A stretch of DNA of 64,000 bases, from NCBI GenBank assembly GCA_029215795.1, contig JARDYH010000006.1, positions 28,597,501-28,661,500 of the forward strand. Reading direction: 5' to 3'. Positions 27,540 to 38,080 of this stretch are shown here, piece by piece. The translations under genes were made by a program, and so were the position numbers. The DNA is from Anniella stebbinsi (lineage: Eukaryota; Chordata; Lepidosauria; Squamata; Anniellidae). Numbering within the stretch: position 1 is the stretch's first letter; every line of letters begins with the position of its first letter. The notes beneath the pieces are model-generated. The model did no database searches, was not told the origin of the DNA, and saw nothing but the letters and a program-made list of their open reading frames with translations.

Positions 27540-28012
27540 AAGTAAATTATGTAAAGGACGATTTAAGAAGAAGAAGAAACGAAAATCTATGAGCTGGCCT
27601 GATTCCCAACTCAATCTGCATCAAATTGAGCCAGCTTGTGGGTAAGGAAGCTGAAGTCCTGGGAGCTGACTGATGAAAGCTCAGCAGACTTCATTCACCC
27701 GGACAGATTCCTCTGATATCCCTATCCAGATCCTGTAGAGGATTTGAGCAACCACAAATAACATCGGGCCTGAAGAGGAAACAAGGAGGAACTCAGAAAG
27801 GGAGATTGCAATCCTTTCTATTGGCTCATCAGAGAAAGGCTGCACTAAAGTGGCAGGGTGTACAGGCCTCCCAGGCACTGCATGCTGGAGTTATAGGCTG
27901 CATGGGAGCCTAGGCTGGGCAAGGAAATGACGGATCTGTCACAAAATGGCAGATCCAGATCCACCATAAAATGGCCTCCAAATCCGAGGCCCGAGGCTTG
28001 CACAACCCTAGT
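27540..28012. mobile_element. Possible hAT-type non-autonomous end
   Basis: The stretch ends CTTGCACAACCCTAG (27996-28010), resembling the CTGCACAGCCCTA end at 30816-30828. Upstream are ATGGCAGATCCAGATCC and AAATCCGAGGCCCGAGG repeats like hAT subterminal sequence. It may be the remnant of a second hAT insertion or part of the broken element at 28102-30830. No left end is identified. Confidence 0.35.
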
Positions 28013-28101
28013 CTAATTCCCTTTTAAAGTCAGTTTTGTCTAATCCCCTTTTAAAGTTGGTGGCCATCACAACATTTTGTTGGTGGCCATCACAACATTT
28101 T
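28012..28101 (-). mobile_element. CR1 fragment with internal tandem duplications
   Basis: The minus strand reads as the CR1 segment containing TTAAAAGGGGATTAGAC. Two duplications are visible: CCCTTTTAAAGT recurs about 28 bp apart (28019 and 28046), and a 23-bp unit beginning GTTGGTGGCC is perfectly doubled at 28056-28078 and 28079-28101. It directly abuts the hAT transposase remnant. Confidence 0.6.
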
Positions 28102-29100
28102 GTTTCATGGTAGCAGACAGTGAGTAAGGCGGTGAGGGATGCCAGGTTCGAGGGCATCCGGTGCATGGCGCACAGGTTCCACCTGATACACCGGGATGCC
28201 CTGGGGCTTGGGGCTACTGGGGGGGACTGTTCCCAGCGGCATTCACTGTCGGCCACTTGATAGAGCAATGCAGGAAGTTCGCTGGGTATTTCCACCACAG
28301 TGTCAAGGGAGGCCAGCAATTTAGGGAGAACCAGGTGGAACTTGGCCTATGCAGCACAAGCTGCTGCAGGACATCCCTACGCAATGGAACTCAATGTACT
28401 TGATGCTCAGACAGCTGGCTGAGCAACAGGACGCAATCCACCACATGTCCAAGGTGATGGAAATAGGGTGTACATCTTGGTGGGAATGTGCAACCCTAGA
28501 GTGAAGAGGGGTGCCTGCCTGGGTGGGAGTTCTACTCTCACCCACTGGAAGGAGGAGTTGGTGGGGAAAGTGAGGAAGGCCCAGAAACGCAGGCTGGGTG
28601 GGGAGCCAGAAGGTGCTGGAGCAGTGGTGGCCAATCCTTCAACCTCCCCCTCCTCCACACAGGGGACACCGAGCAGCACTGCCAGCAGGATGGTGGCTGT
28701 TGGCAGCTCGGCAGGCAGGCAGTGGGGGAAGACAGAAATGATGTAGCTGGAATCTCTGTCATCTCTGCCAAGGGAGGAGGCTAGACTGCACAGTATGGAT
28801 TTGGCGCAGACCTCGGTGAGCTCCTACCTCCTGAAGCCCCAGAAGGATCTGTCCCACAACCCCCTGGCATACTGGGCAGCCCACAGTCAGAAGTGGGAGG
28901 ATCTGGTGATGGTTGCCCAGGAACACTTGTCGAGTCCTCCAACCAGCATTCCCAGTAAGTTTGTGTTCAGCATGGCTGGCAATGTCGTCACATCTCACCA
29001 TACTGCACTGGAAGCTGTGTTGGTGGAGCAGCTGGTGTTCCTTAAAGTAAACCTCCCCCTCTTGGGTTTTCCAAGGCTGGACCCACAGACAGAGTGAGTG
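28102..29100 (+). pseudogene. hAT transposase remnant (Ac/ZBED-like)
   Basis: Cut-and-paste transposase of the hAT superfamily, 5'-truncated. Visible blocks in order are: RCMAHRFHLIHRDAL (28160-28205); LIEQCRKFAGYFHHS in another frame (28257-28301); LLQDIPTQWNSMYLML then LAEQQDAIHH in a further frame (28361-28450); and DLSHNPLAYWAAHSQKW (28846-28895), which starts the C-terminal dimerisation domain. That domain continues through LSSPPTSIPS, FSMAGNVV and LVEQLVFLKVNLPL to about 29060. At least three frame changes exist and the N-terminal zinc finger is missing. The dimerisation domain is the best preserved part (100 codons open). The GC content is higher than the surrounding intron. I see no sign of domestication. 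Confidence 0.85.
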
Positions 29101-29378
29101 CCCACCATTCTCACTCCGCTGCCAGCTGCTGCTGCTGTTAATGGGGCTGGCTGCCAGCTGGCTGGCTTTTTATTTTTAAATTTCGGTTTTTAAAAAGCTT
29201 GTATATGCTTGTCACAAGTTTCTTTACTCTAACATTAGGGTAGGTGTTGCGGGTGGCAGATACTACTTCGCCTATTCACACTTTTCACTTATATACATTA
29301 GCTTCTCAAGGCTTGTGCGTTGGCACAACTTCACACAACCAGACTTTGAACTTCTGTCTATTTCCTGAATAAACACGC

Positions 29379-29925
29379 GACTCTGAAACCCTCTTTCTAA
29401 TGTCTTGAGTTGCATGCCAGCACCATGGGGCTAAGTTACAACAAGTGTCTCTGTGTTGTCTGTGCAGCCTCTGTTGTCTCTCTGTCTAAGTCATTGCAGA
29501 CAAACCAAAGCCTCCAGCCTCAAACAATCTCTCTGTCTCTCTCTGCCAAAGTTTCCCGAAGGTCCAGCCGGGCTGCACACTTGTACCCTGCAGTCTGGGG
29601 TAGGGTGTCAACTTATAGCTTGGTCGCGTCAGGTGACTCTTGCTTTAAAAAACCTCCACCGCCAGCTGCCACCTGCACCAACACTGGACTCTGAGACTCT
29701 CCTAAAAGGCTCTGTGTGACACGCCAGCCTCTCAGGGCTAAGCTATAGCCGTCTCTGAGTTGTGACTCTGTCTGAAACTGATGCTAGCCAAAGCCTCCAG
29801 CCAGCCAACACCTGCACCAACACTTGACTCGGGGATGCTCTTGAAAGGCTCTGTGTGGCACGCCAGCCTCTCAGGGCTCAGCTACAGCCAACTCTGAGTT
29901 GTGTCTTCAGTCTAACTCCATCTCT
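29379..29925. repeat. Degenerate tandem repeats in the 3' part of the hAT element
   Basis: A unit beginning GACTCTGA, then a run through GGCTCTGTGTG, CACGCCAGCCTCTCAGGGCT and CTGAGTTGTG, starts at about 29688 and again at 29825 (period about 137 bp). A more diverged version starts near 29380. The AAAGCCTCCAGCC block recurs at 29508 and 29793. It probably belongs to the non-coding 3' region of the hAT element or to a repeat inserted in it. Confidence 0.55.
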
Positions 29926-30479
29926 AAGAGATATACCAGCCAGCCAAAGCTGGAAATCTATTTTCCTCTCACACACACTTCAAACGTTCTGCATTGCATG
30001 TCAACAGTGCAGACACTGCCAAGTTCACAAGTGAACAAAGTGAAGTGGAAGGGAAGGGGTAGCGAAGCAAAGCAATGGCATGCCAATTTTCAGCATCCAC
30101 AGCAACAGGGTATCCGCAAAGATGAGAGCCTCTTTCTCAACTGGCACCTTACTGTTGGTCCTGAGAATTTTTCTCTAAGGATGACCCTTCATCGTCCATG
30201 ATGTGGAACTCTGAGAAAAAGGCCTCTGGCCCATTCTGTTTTGCCCTGTGGGCTGCTTCAACTGACCACTCTTTTCCCACATTTTGATCTGTGGATGCCT
30301 CAACTCTGCTGAGCTCCAGGTGCCCATCTGCCCACCGAATCTGTGACAGGAAAGGTGCCCTGCCTGCCCAGCACTTCTTAGCTAAAAACTGGAGATCCCC
30401 TAGATGTCAAGGGCTGAAACTGCTCAAGGTGCAAGACCCCAAAGAGGAGGTTTGACAACCTGAGTTTGAAGGATATGGC

Positions 30480-30828
30480 TCCAGCAGTTTTTAAAAATAA
30501 TAATTTCAAAACCTCAAACTTTTTTTAAAATCCTAAAAATCAATGGATCTGCTCCAAACTTGGCATGGCTAAAGTCCTACTTAAGAGCTATCATGGTGCC
30601 AAGTTTCATCTCTTTAATTTTAAAAATGATGGAGCTGTAAGCATTTTTGTTAATTCCCATTGTCTATAATAGAGCGGTTATTCGAAAACGGAGCACATCT
30701 TCGATGGAAGATTCGATGAAGCAGAGCAACAGAGCTGCTTCAAAATTCGAAGTGGAGCAGCCCCTCAGTGGAGCTTTGCTTCAAATTTCAAAGCGGAGCA
30801 AAATCATTCTGCACAGCCCTATTGGATA
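30480..30828 (+). mobile_element. hAT 3' terminal region with probable terminal inverted repeat
   Basis: An AT-rich stretch, then a run of TTCGA/TCGAA and CGGAGCA motifs (30670-30800), ends CTGCACAGCCCTA at 30816-30828. Ends of the TGCACAGCCCT type are typical of a vertebrate hAT family, from family knowledge. It could be the 3' end of the element whose transposase lies at 28102-29100, which would place about 1.7 kb of non-coding sequence between them. Confidence 0.5.
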
Positions 30829-31579
30829 TTGCCCATAGCAAGGTCATTTTCCATAATTTATGAAGTAAAGTGGCATATTTGAAGGAGCATGCAATACATA
30901 CATGCTATCTTTTTCTGCAGTACTGTGTTAATAAGAAAAAAATGTAGAAACATTGTAAGAGACGGCATACAGTTTAAGAATAATATAGATGTTGTTTTCC
31001 TAGTAGAACATGCTGGATTTTTTGTTTAAGTAGAAAAAGAAAGGATACAGATATTTGCTTTCTAATTCATTGTAAATTTGTTAATTTGAAAGGGCTCAAT
31101 TAGTAGCCAGATTTTGTGAGTATAGATTACTTTATTTAAACTTGCTCTACAGAGCCAGATGGTGTTTCTAAAGCAGTCGCCTGCCTTCAGGGCATTGTGT
31201 TACTGCTTTACATCAGGATACATTCCAACAGTGCTAGAACCTGAGGAAAGCAAAGCTCTGCAAACTTTCCAGTGATATGAGGAAATGTTCATGCTTACTG
31301 CAGGATTATTCTATGCACGAAAGTATGATTGTGTTTAGATCTTGCATTAATAGTTTGTGAATGGGAGAGAAAGGAGACCATTTGCACTTTACACATTCGC
31401 GATAGAGCTAAACACAGTGAGATCCTAGGTGTTCTGGAGGTCAACCGGTGGGAGACTTGCTCTCATTTAAAACTGTATGAAATTCAAAAAGAGCAGAAAT
31501 ACGTTTTCTTCTCTACTACATTTTAGCAGTGTAAGGATCTGAACTTTTCAAAACCAAATAATTACCTGGCTTTTAAGTG

Positions 31580-32080
31580 ATTAATGCTACAAACCTTATT
31601 GAAGATCCTTCCGTTATCTGAGGGATCACCTTTACCCATGCCAAACTGTCTGCAGTCTGAGATTATTGGCCGAGACCCTTCTTGTGTGCTGTCTTTCAGA
31701 ACAATCAAACTAATGGGCACAAGGCATAGGGCTTTCTCAATGATGACACCACCCTTGTGGAATTCCTTACCTGCTTGGGGTACATCAGGCTCCATCTTTG
31801 CAGTTTGTTAGAAGAGCCCTAAAGACAAATGTATTCCCAGTGGCCTTCTAAGGTTTTTATGGAAATGCGTGATGGAAATTGAAAGTGATTGATCTTAATG
31901 TTTGAATTTGTTTTCTGTCATATTATTTTGTTTTTATTATTTATTAAGTTTTAATTTGATTTCAGTTGTATTATTCTTGATATTTTATTAATTCTGTAAG
32001 CCACCTTTAGAAAGTTATTTTGTCCCAGAGATGACCTATCTATAAGCACTTTAAAATAAGCACATATAAATAAATGTTCT
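31580..32080 (+). mobile_element. Old L2-like LINE 3' end
   Basis: Codons near 31726-31780 read HRAFSMMTPPLWNSLPAWG, the conserved RAFSxAAPxLWNxLP block of the L2/CR1 ORF2 C-terminus. A T-rich 3' UTR follows, including CTGTAAGCCACCTTTAG (31994-32010) and ending ATATAAATAAATG near 32075. 75 codons remain open and the 5' part is absent. Confidence 0.75.
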
Positions 32081-33400
32081 GTATTTCTCTTCAGAATGAA
32101 AACGACTTAGTTTTCCATGCAAAAGAAAAAGCAACTTTTCCAGGAGAGTTCCCATTTTTTGGATGGTGCCAACATACTTGAGTGGCCAGCATGCTGGCAA
32201 GCTCTTTCAGAGTCTCAAATTCCATCCCCTGCCCTCTGCCCTCTGCCCTTGTTGAATAATCAAGGTGCATGAGAGACATGACCAATTTTAACCTGCGGTT
32301 AACACTTTAGGTTTCGATGTATGCAATTTGTTTAAGCGTACAGATCTATAAATAAATGGTTAAAATAGTACTGAATGCAGGTCATCCTAGGTTCAGTCCC
32401 CAATATCTCCAGGAAAGACCGGGAAAGCACCTGCTTGGAGATGCACTGCCAGTTAATATTGACAATTACTGTGGAAGGCAGGGATCTTACTACAAAATTA
32501 TGGCCACCCTTCTTTGTGCAATTAGTATTGCACTGCAATGAAGTGCAGCTTTGCAGTGACAGATTTTACTGGCTCTCCTAAAAATCTCATAGCTGCCAGT
32601 TCCCACATGCCATTATCTGCTGTGAAATGCCCATTTCAATGATTGATTGTTTTTCACAGATGGCTGTAACAGTAGAATAGCTCCCAGTCCTACAGCATCC
32701 TCCATTATTTCATCTTCTTTACTTTGCCCCCACTCAAATCACCACTCTGTTATAACCAACAGAATTGACTCTGGTTATATACCAGTCAAGGCAGATTATC
32801 ATGACCATTTCATGTGTTAGATCTCAGCTGAAACTCAAAACATCGTAGTTCATTCTGGGTCATCTCAGTTTTCATCACAGACTTCCCATGGTATACCGAA
32901 ATGTAATTAGGACATTTATGTTGAACTCTTCAGAAGATTAGTTTAGTTTAGTTTAGTTTAATACATATAAGACCATGGAAAATTTTCTTATATTAATTTC
33001 AGCATGTACAAAATAGTTGTGTGAGAAGTCAGCATACTTTTGAATTGCCAGTTTTTCTTGAACATCCCCTTCTTACCCTTCCATGGGTACCTTCTACCAG
33101 TTCTGGACAATATCTTCATACTATCGCTTGAACAGCGTAGGCCCTTCAAACTAGTTGGTTGTGAGCTAACATTAGTGCCACCTAGTGCTGCTTTTATGTT
33201 ACATCTTAAATTGCAGATGAAGAATCTTTCTTGAAACAGTGTGGTGAATTTTCTTTGTAGGTTTCCTGGAATCTTAACAGCTACAAAAGATTACTGTAGA
33301 ACAGGGTATACCTTAAAGGAGAAAAAGAACCAACTCCTTTCTAACCCACAATGTTTGTGGCAGCAACATGTCTTTGTTCACCATGTGCACAGCACAAACA

Positions 33401-33475
33401 TCAAGAAAGGTAGCTGTGTTAGTCTGTAGAGCAAAAATAACAGATGCTTGTGGCACCTTAAAGACTAACAGATAA
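33401..33475. repeat. Interspersed repeat fragment (GTGTTAGTCTGTAGAGC ... CACCTTAAAGACTAAC)
   Basis: Short fragment of a sequence common in amniote genomes, with AGGTAGCTGTGTTAGTCTG at one end and GTGGCACCTTAAAGACTAAC at the other. The phrase AAGAGTCTTGTGGCACCTTAA also occurs at 10937-10957. I do not assign a family. Confidence 0.55.
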
Positions 33476-33937
33476 AGGCCAGGTTTGCTTGTCCGGCAGA
33501 CAATCAAACAAACCATGGTGTTTTTTTTCCAGTCCCTGGGTTGTTTGTTTCCCTCCTTCTGCAGTACTGGCATGTAAAGAAGCTGTGTGTGTGTGTGTGT
33601 TTTACCGCTCTTGCCTGCTGCCTCTATAGGCTGCCGAAACAACCCATGACCAGCCCACAATTCTTGGTGCACACATAGGCCATGTCCATACCAGGCATTT
33701 ATCCCGGGGTCATACTTGGAAGAACTGCCTTCACCCAGATCAGCTTTCCCATACTTTAAGATTGGCAACATAGGCCCTTCTCACTTGTCTGCCTTTGGGA
33801 TTAGTTAGTTTAGTGAATACAAGTGAGAGGACCTTTTCTGCAGTGGCCCACCCTTAAAAATAGCCTAACACTATTTTAAACTAATGAAAACAACACCGTT
33901 ACAAACACCCTAAAATATTTTAAACGTATAAAGGTGC

Positions 33938-34082
33938 AACCCTACACCTCCCAGCATACCCTACACCTCCTAGCAAAAAGTCCTACACCTCTCAGCATTC
34001 CCTAGGCAGCATGGCTGGCTGGGGAATTCTGGGAGCTGTAGAACTTTTTGCTGTCCAAACACACATAGGATTGCACCCTAAA
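33938..34082. mobile_element. Small palindromic MITE
   Basis: Outer ends GGTGCAACCCTACAC and AGGATTGCACCCTA are complementary. Inside, AGCAAAAAGTCCTACACCTC pairs with the complement across GAGCTGTAGAACTTTTTGCT around a GCAGCATGGCTGGC centre. The left arm additionally carries a CCCTACACCTCC duplication (33951, 33959 and 33981). It is about 145 bp and non-coding. Confidence 0.65.
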
Positions 34083-36820
34083 TCATCAATAAAGTGTAGT
34101 TTTCCTAAAGTAAGACTATATCCTATTTACAGATTTGTTTGGCTGTTTAATACCCAATATATTCATAGTTGTGACTTTATTTAGAAGAATAGTTTAGCTT
34201 CCGTTGCATCATTCTTTATACACGGAAGACTTGGCACATTGCTTATTTGCTTAATCATCAAAAGAGTTTTTGATTGGGGTGAAGGAAGACCTGATATAGG
34301 AGCCCATCCATCTAGCCGAGATTGGCAGACAATAGAACATCCTCTCTAATGAAGCAACTCATTGGGGAAAGCATCAGCTTTGCTTCTCTGCATTTACTGA
34401 ATACAGATGATAGCCACGATTAAACCAAATGAGTGACTGGGGATTTATTGTTTTCTTAGAGATAAGACATGGATTTCCTTCATTGGCAGTTCTGGCAAAT
34501 AGCTTGAACTTTGCTAAATGCATGCAGTATTGTTTTAATATCATTGTCTTGGGCTCTTTTACTAATTCATATTCTAAGATTTTTTAAAAAGACACTTTGC
34601 TTTTTATTGCTATTGTCTGAACTGTTTGTCATATGGGCCACAGAAGTTTGGAGGTCCTTTCTTTGCATCCAACAGTGCTTTTTCTGTTCCATGTTTGCCC
34701 TTCTCCCCAAAGCTGAAATAAATCAAAGTTGGTTGAGACTCAGTCGCAATAAATCAAGACCTGTCCAAAACTGGAGCCTGCCCAGTCAAAATGTCATAGC
34801 TTGGCTTTCACTGAGGATTAATTAAAGGGCTGATATAAAGCCCAGATGTGCTTCAGGAGAGTAGCAAAATGCATAGTGGTGGCCATACTAAAAACCAAGG
34901 CTTCCCATGAATCTGCCCACCCAAGTATATGGAGGAGGATAAGACTGGGGAGGGAGGAAAGGTGTGGGGGGGGAAACTGATTCAAGCATGTTCTTAGATT
35001 TTTACAGCATCTAGCTGGATGGAAAACAAGACAAGCTCTATGTTGCTGCTGTTCTGGGGAAAAAGTGTGTGTGTGCATGTGTAAAACTGAAACAGAAACA
35101 GCAGCAGAAGCAAACATAATTGTTAAGCGTTACATTAATCAAGGGGGAGGAGAAAGCTGACATAACGAATAAACTTCGGCAGTTTTATGGCCAAAAAAAC
35201 TTGCCTTGGCAGTGTGTGCTTGGTGCCTGTTTTGCATTAAATTTCTAAACACCATGGAGATTAAAATAATTCAGCTGAAGACTTCTGAGACTCTAGCCAC
35301 ACTTGGCTGTTAAGGCATCCTTATTTACATATAGAATTTCAATGCAAATATCCAGTAATATTAATTTTAAATTTAAAAGAATTATTCCTATAACACTAAG
35401 CAACTTACCTATTATACCCAAGTGATTCTAAAAAAAAAATACAGTAAAATTAAGATAACAAACATGTAATTATGCTTGCACAATGTGTAGGCGTTTGTCG
35501 TTAGTGGGTACATTAAGCATTTTAAAAATCAAATTGGGAATGCAATGAAAGAGTAATGCATTGTAATTCACTCCACTTAAAATCTGATTTGTGATTTTAA
35601 ACATTCTGAGTGTGACTATGTTTCTTTTTAGACAAAGTTCTATTCTCCTATTGTAGGCTTCTAGATGTTTAATAAAGTAATATAAATTAAAAGGACATTT
35701 TAAATATAGGAAGGTTATGGAGTAATTTCATAGTAGGAACTTTTCCCGTAGATGTTCGGTGGATTGGTGATGAAATGTGGTACCCCACATGCTCCCAGGT
35801 GTTGATAACTTTGTTAGTGTGATCAGATATCAGAGTTGACAGATGATGGTTAAGCCTTTTTAGCCTGACCTGAATGTTTATCTCTTTGAGAAAGGGGTTG
35901 GCATAGATGCCTGGCTGCTTCCCTCTTCCCTGCTACTATATAGTATCTACAGAGATGGTCTCAAACATTTGTGTAGGAGAGGGAGAATAGCTCTTTGGAG
36001 GAATTGATTCTGATACCTATGTTTAAATATCCAAATCAAGTCAGGATACAATATGGCAGATATAGCAGCACAACCAAATCATCCGTATATAACATTTTAA
36101 AAATAAAGCACCTTTTATATTAAATATTCCTTAAATAAATTATAATAAGAGGCTCAGGCCATATTTTGTTGACTTCAAAGAAATTGGTCTGTCTTACTTT
36201 ATAATAGAAATTGCTGCACTGACTGTGTCACGGCAGTTATCTCAAGCTCCTATCTATCTCATGAAAGGGTGGGTGAACTTAGTCCAGTCGTATTTGTAAT
36301 TTTCCAGAAAAACTATATTAATTCTCCAAATGTTACAACTCTGCCTGAATAAAATAGGTCTTCACCATCCATCCTCCGTCCCTTCTAGTTGATTAATTTC
36401 ACTTAGCAGAAATAGCACAGATTTGGAGAGGATCTAAAGATGTGCCACCCTGAGAACATGCCGGCACATATCCCAGGGGCCTTTGTGGCAGAAATTCTCA
36501 CTTCCTCATTCTACCCTTTCATCAGCACCCTTTCTGCAATTGGTGTGCTGGGCTTGTTGCCTGACAATGGAACCCCACCCCCACACATCAAAATGCAAAA
36601 ATGAAATAATTTTCTAAGCCCTTCTGACGTAGGAACGTGTTCACAAATTCCCCCCTCCCTTGGGTCCTTGTGCAAGAGCAAAAGACTATCTGCTATTTAG
36701 CGAAGCATACCAATATCCCTCTTTTGTCAATGCCCTCCACTTAGGCGCTTCCCTTACACTGAAGTAAGAACATCCACCCCAAAAGAACCTCCTCTCCCAC
36801 ATCTGCTTTCGTGTTACCCT

Positions 36821-36838
36821 CCACACACACACACACAC
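36821..36838. repeat. (AC)n microsatellite
   Basis: About nine AC units on the + strand. Confidence 0.9.
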
Positions 36839-36928
36839 TTTGTGCTTGTCATTTCCCTCCAGTGTTCTCCTTTGTACATGAGGGTTATAGAGCAGTGGTT
36901 GGGATCGCAAAAAAAAAAAATCAAAGTT

Positions 36929-37113
36929 CATGGCAAAGCAGTAAAGGACGGGGAAATTGTGTGACTCCCATGGCAGGGCAATAAAATGGAGGGGGATATT
37001 GCACAGATCTCATGGGAAAGTAGTAAAACTAAGGGGGAAATTGCATAAATCTCATGGTGGGGCAGTAATATAGAGGGGGGAAAGTGCGCAGTAAAACAAA
37101 GGGGAAAATTACA
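36929..37113. repeat. Minisatellite, about 42-bp unit, four copies and a partial
   Basis: Units start at CATGG near 36929, 36969, 37011 and 37053, with a truncated fifth from about 37085. The unit is CATGG, a GGCAGTAAAA block, GGAGGGGGAAATTG and a CACAGATCT-like end. Copies differ by several substitutions and short indels, so the array is not newly made. It gives a repeated open frame on the minus strand that is a by-product of the 42-bp period, not a gene. Confidence 0.85.
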
Positions 37114-37949
37114 ATTCCTAGCAGCAGTATTCACAGCATCAAACATAAAGAATAATAAAATTGTGAACGTGTTCAGGACATGCTCTGGTGTTCTTTCTTC
37201 AAAATTCCTATTAAAAAATCCATCCTAGCGGCAGCACTAGTGAGATCGCAAGGAGTGATAAGGCTTTTCGCTGCTCTTGCCTGCTGGCTCTCTAGCTGGA
37301 TCTGACAACCCATGAAAAAAACCACCCTGACAGGTTCAGATGTAACAAAAAGCCACCCTGAGAACAAGCTACCCTAAGCAACCCTACATGAGTTCCCAGA
37401 GTGACTTGTTTGTGCAAAACTGCCACGACAGAAACTCACTGCAGTTTTAGACATTACATTATGCCTCTGCAGCACATATGATAGCAACCCACCTTAGCTT
37501 AGCGTGACATGTGAACCCAGTCACTATGTGATCAGAGTACTGGGGCATACTGGGTAGTGTATTGATCTTAATGGTAACTACAGCCCAGCCCATATTAATT
37601 ATGGGAACCACAACTTCCAAAGGCTCCATGAGTCTAATGTTTGCCTCTCTGCCTCCACATTTCTCCAGTCCCTCCAGATGCTTTCCGTTGAACTTGTAAT
37701 TAGGCTGCATGGTTGGTGGAGTGAGTCAGTTTGCATCCTAAAAGAATCAGTATAGACAGAGTCCTTGGTTAAGCAGGAAGTGACATTTCTGATTATGCTC
37801 AAGTTTGTTGGATATATATTTTTGGTAGTGCGCAGGACATCTGTGCGTCCTAAGGCTTTTGGATTCATTGGGACCATAAGTCCTTACTGTAGTCTGGAAC
37901 TGGCGGAGAGCATGTCAGAAGGCCTTATTGCAGAAAGCCTGAAGTTCTT

Positions 37950-38080
37950 CCAAAAGGCCTCTAGGCCTTGGCTACACAGCAATGCAAAGCCATTTTGGAT
38001 TGCATTCAGTCCAATTTTTATTATTTTAATCTATTTTGGATATGGAGCAGTATATAAATATTGTAAATAAATAAATTTTA
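37950..38080 (+). mobile_element. LINE 3' tail, degraded
   Basis: GGATATGGAGCAGTATATAA (38038-38057) then ATATTGTAAATAAATAAATT is the same 3' end layout as at 10290-10335 and 61320-61350. Upstream sequence to about 37950 is probably 3' UTR. No ORF2 block is recognisable. Confidence 0.45.

Noticed and set aside
28468..28746. Open frame of 92 codons, plus strand
   Set aside because: Lies in a wrong or shifted frame between hAT transposase blocks; GC-rich sequence alone explains the open frame.
33313..33771. 152-codon minus-strand open frame
   Set aside because: It runs across a repeat fragment and a (TG)n stretch, has no recognisable domain and no splice or promoter context.
36928..37146. Minus-strand frame with repeated HEI.AISP segments
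   Set aside because: Produced by the 42-bp minisatellite period, which is a multiple of three; no other protein feature.
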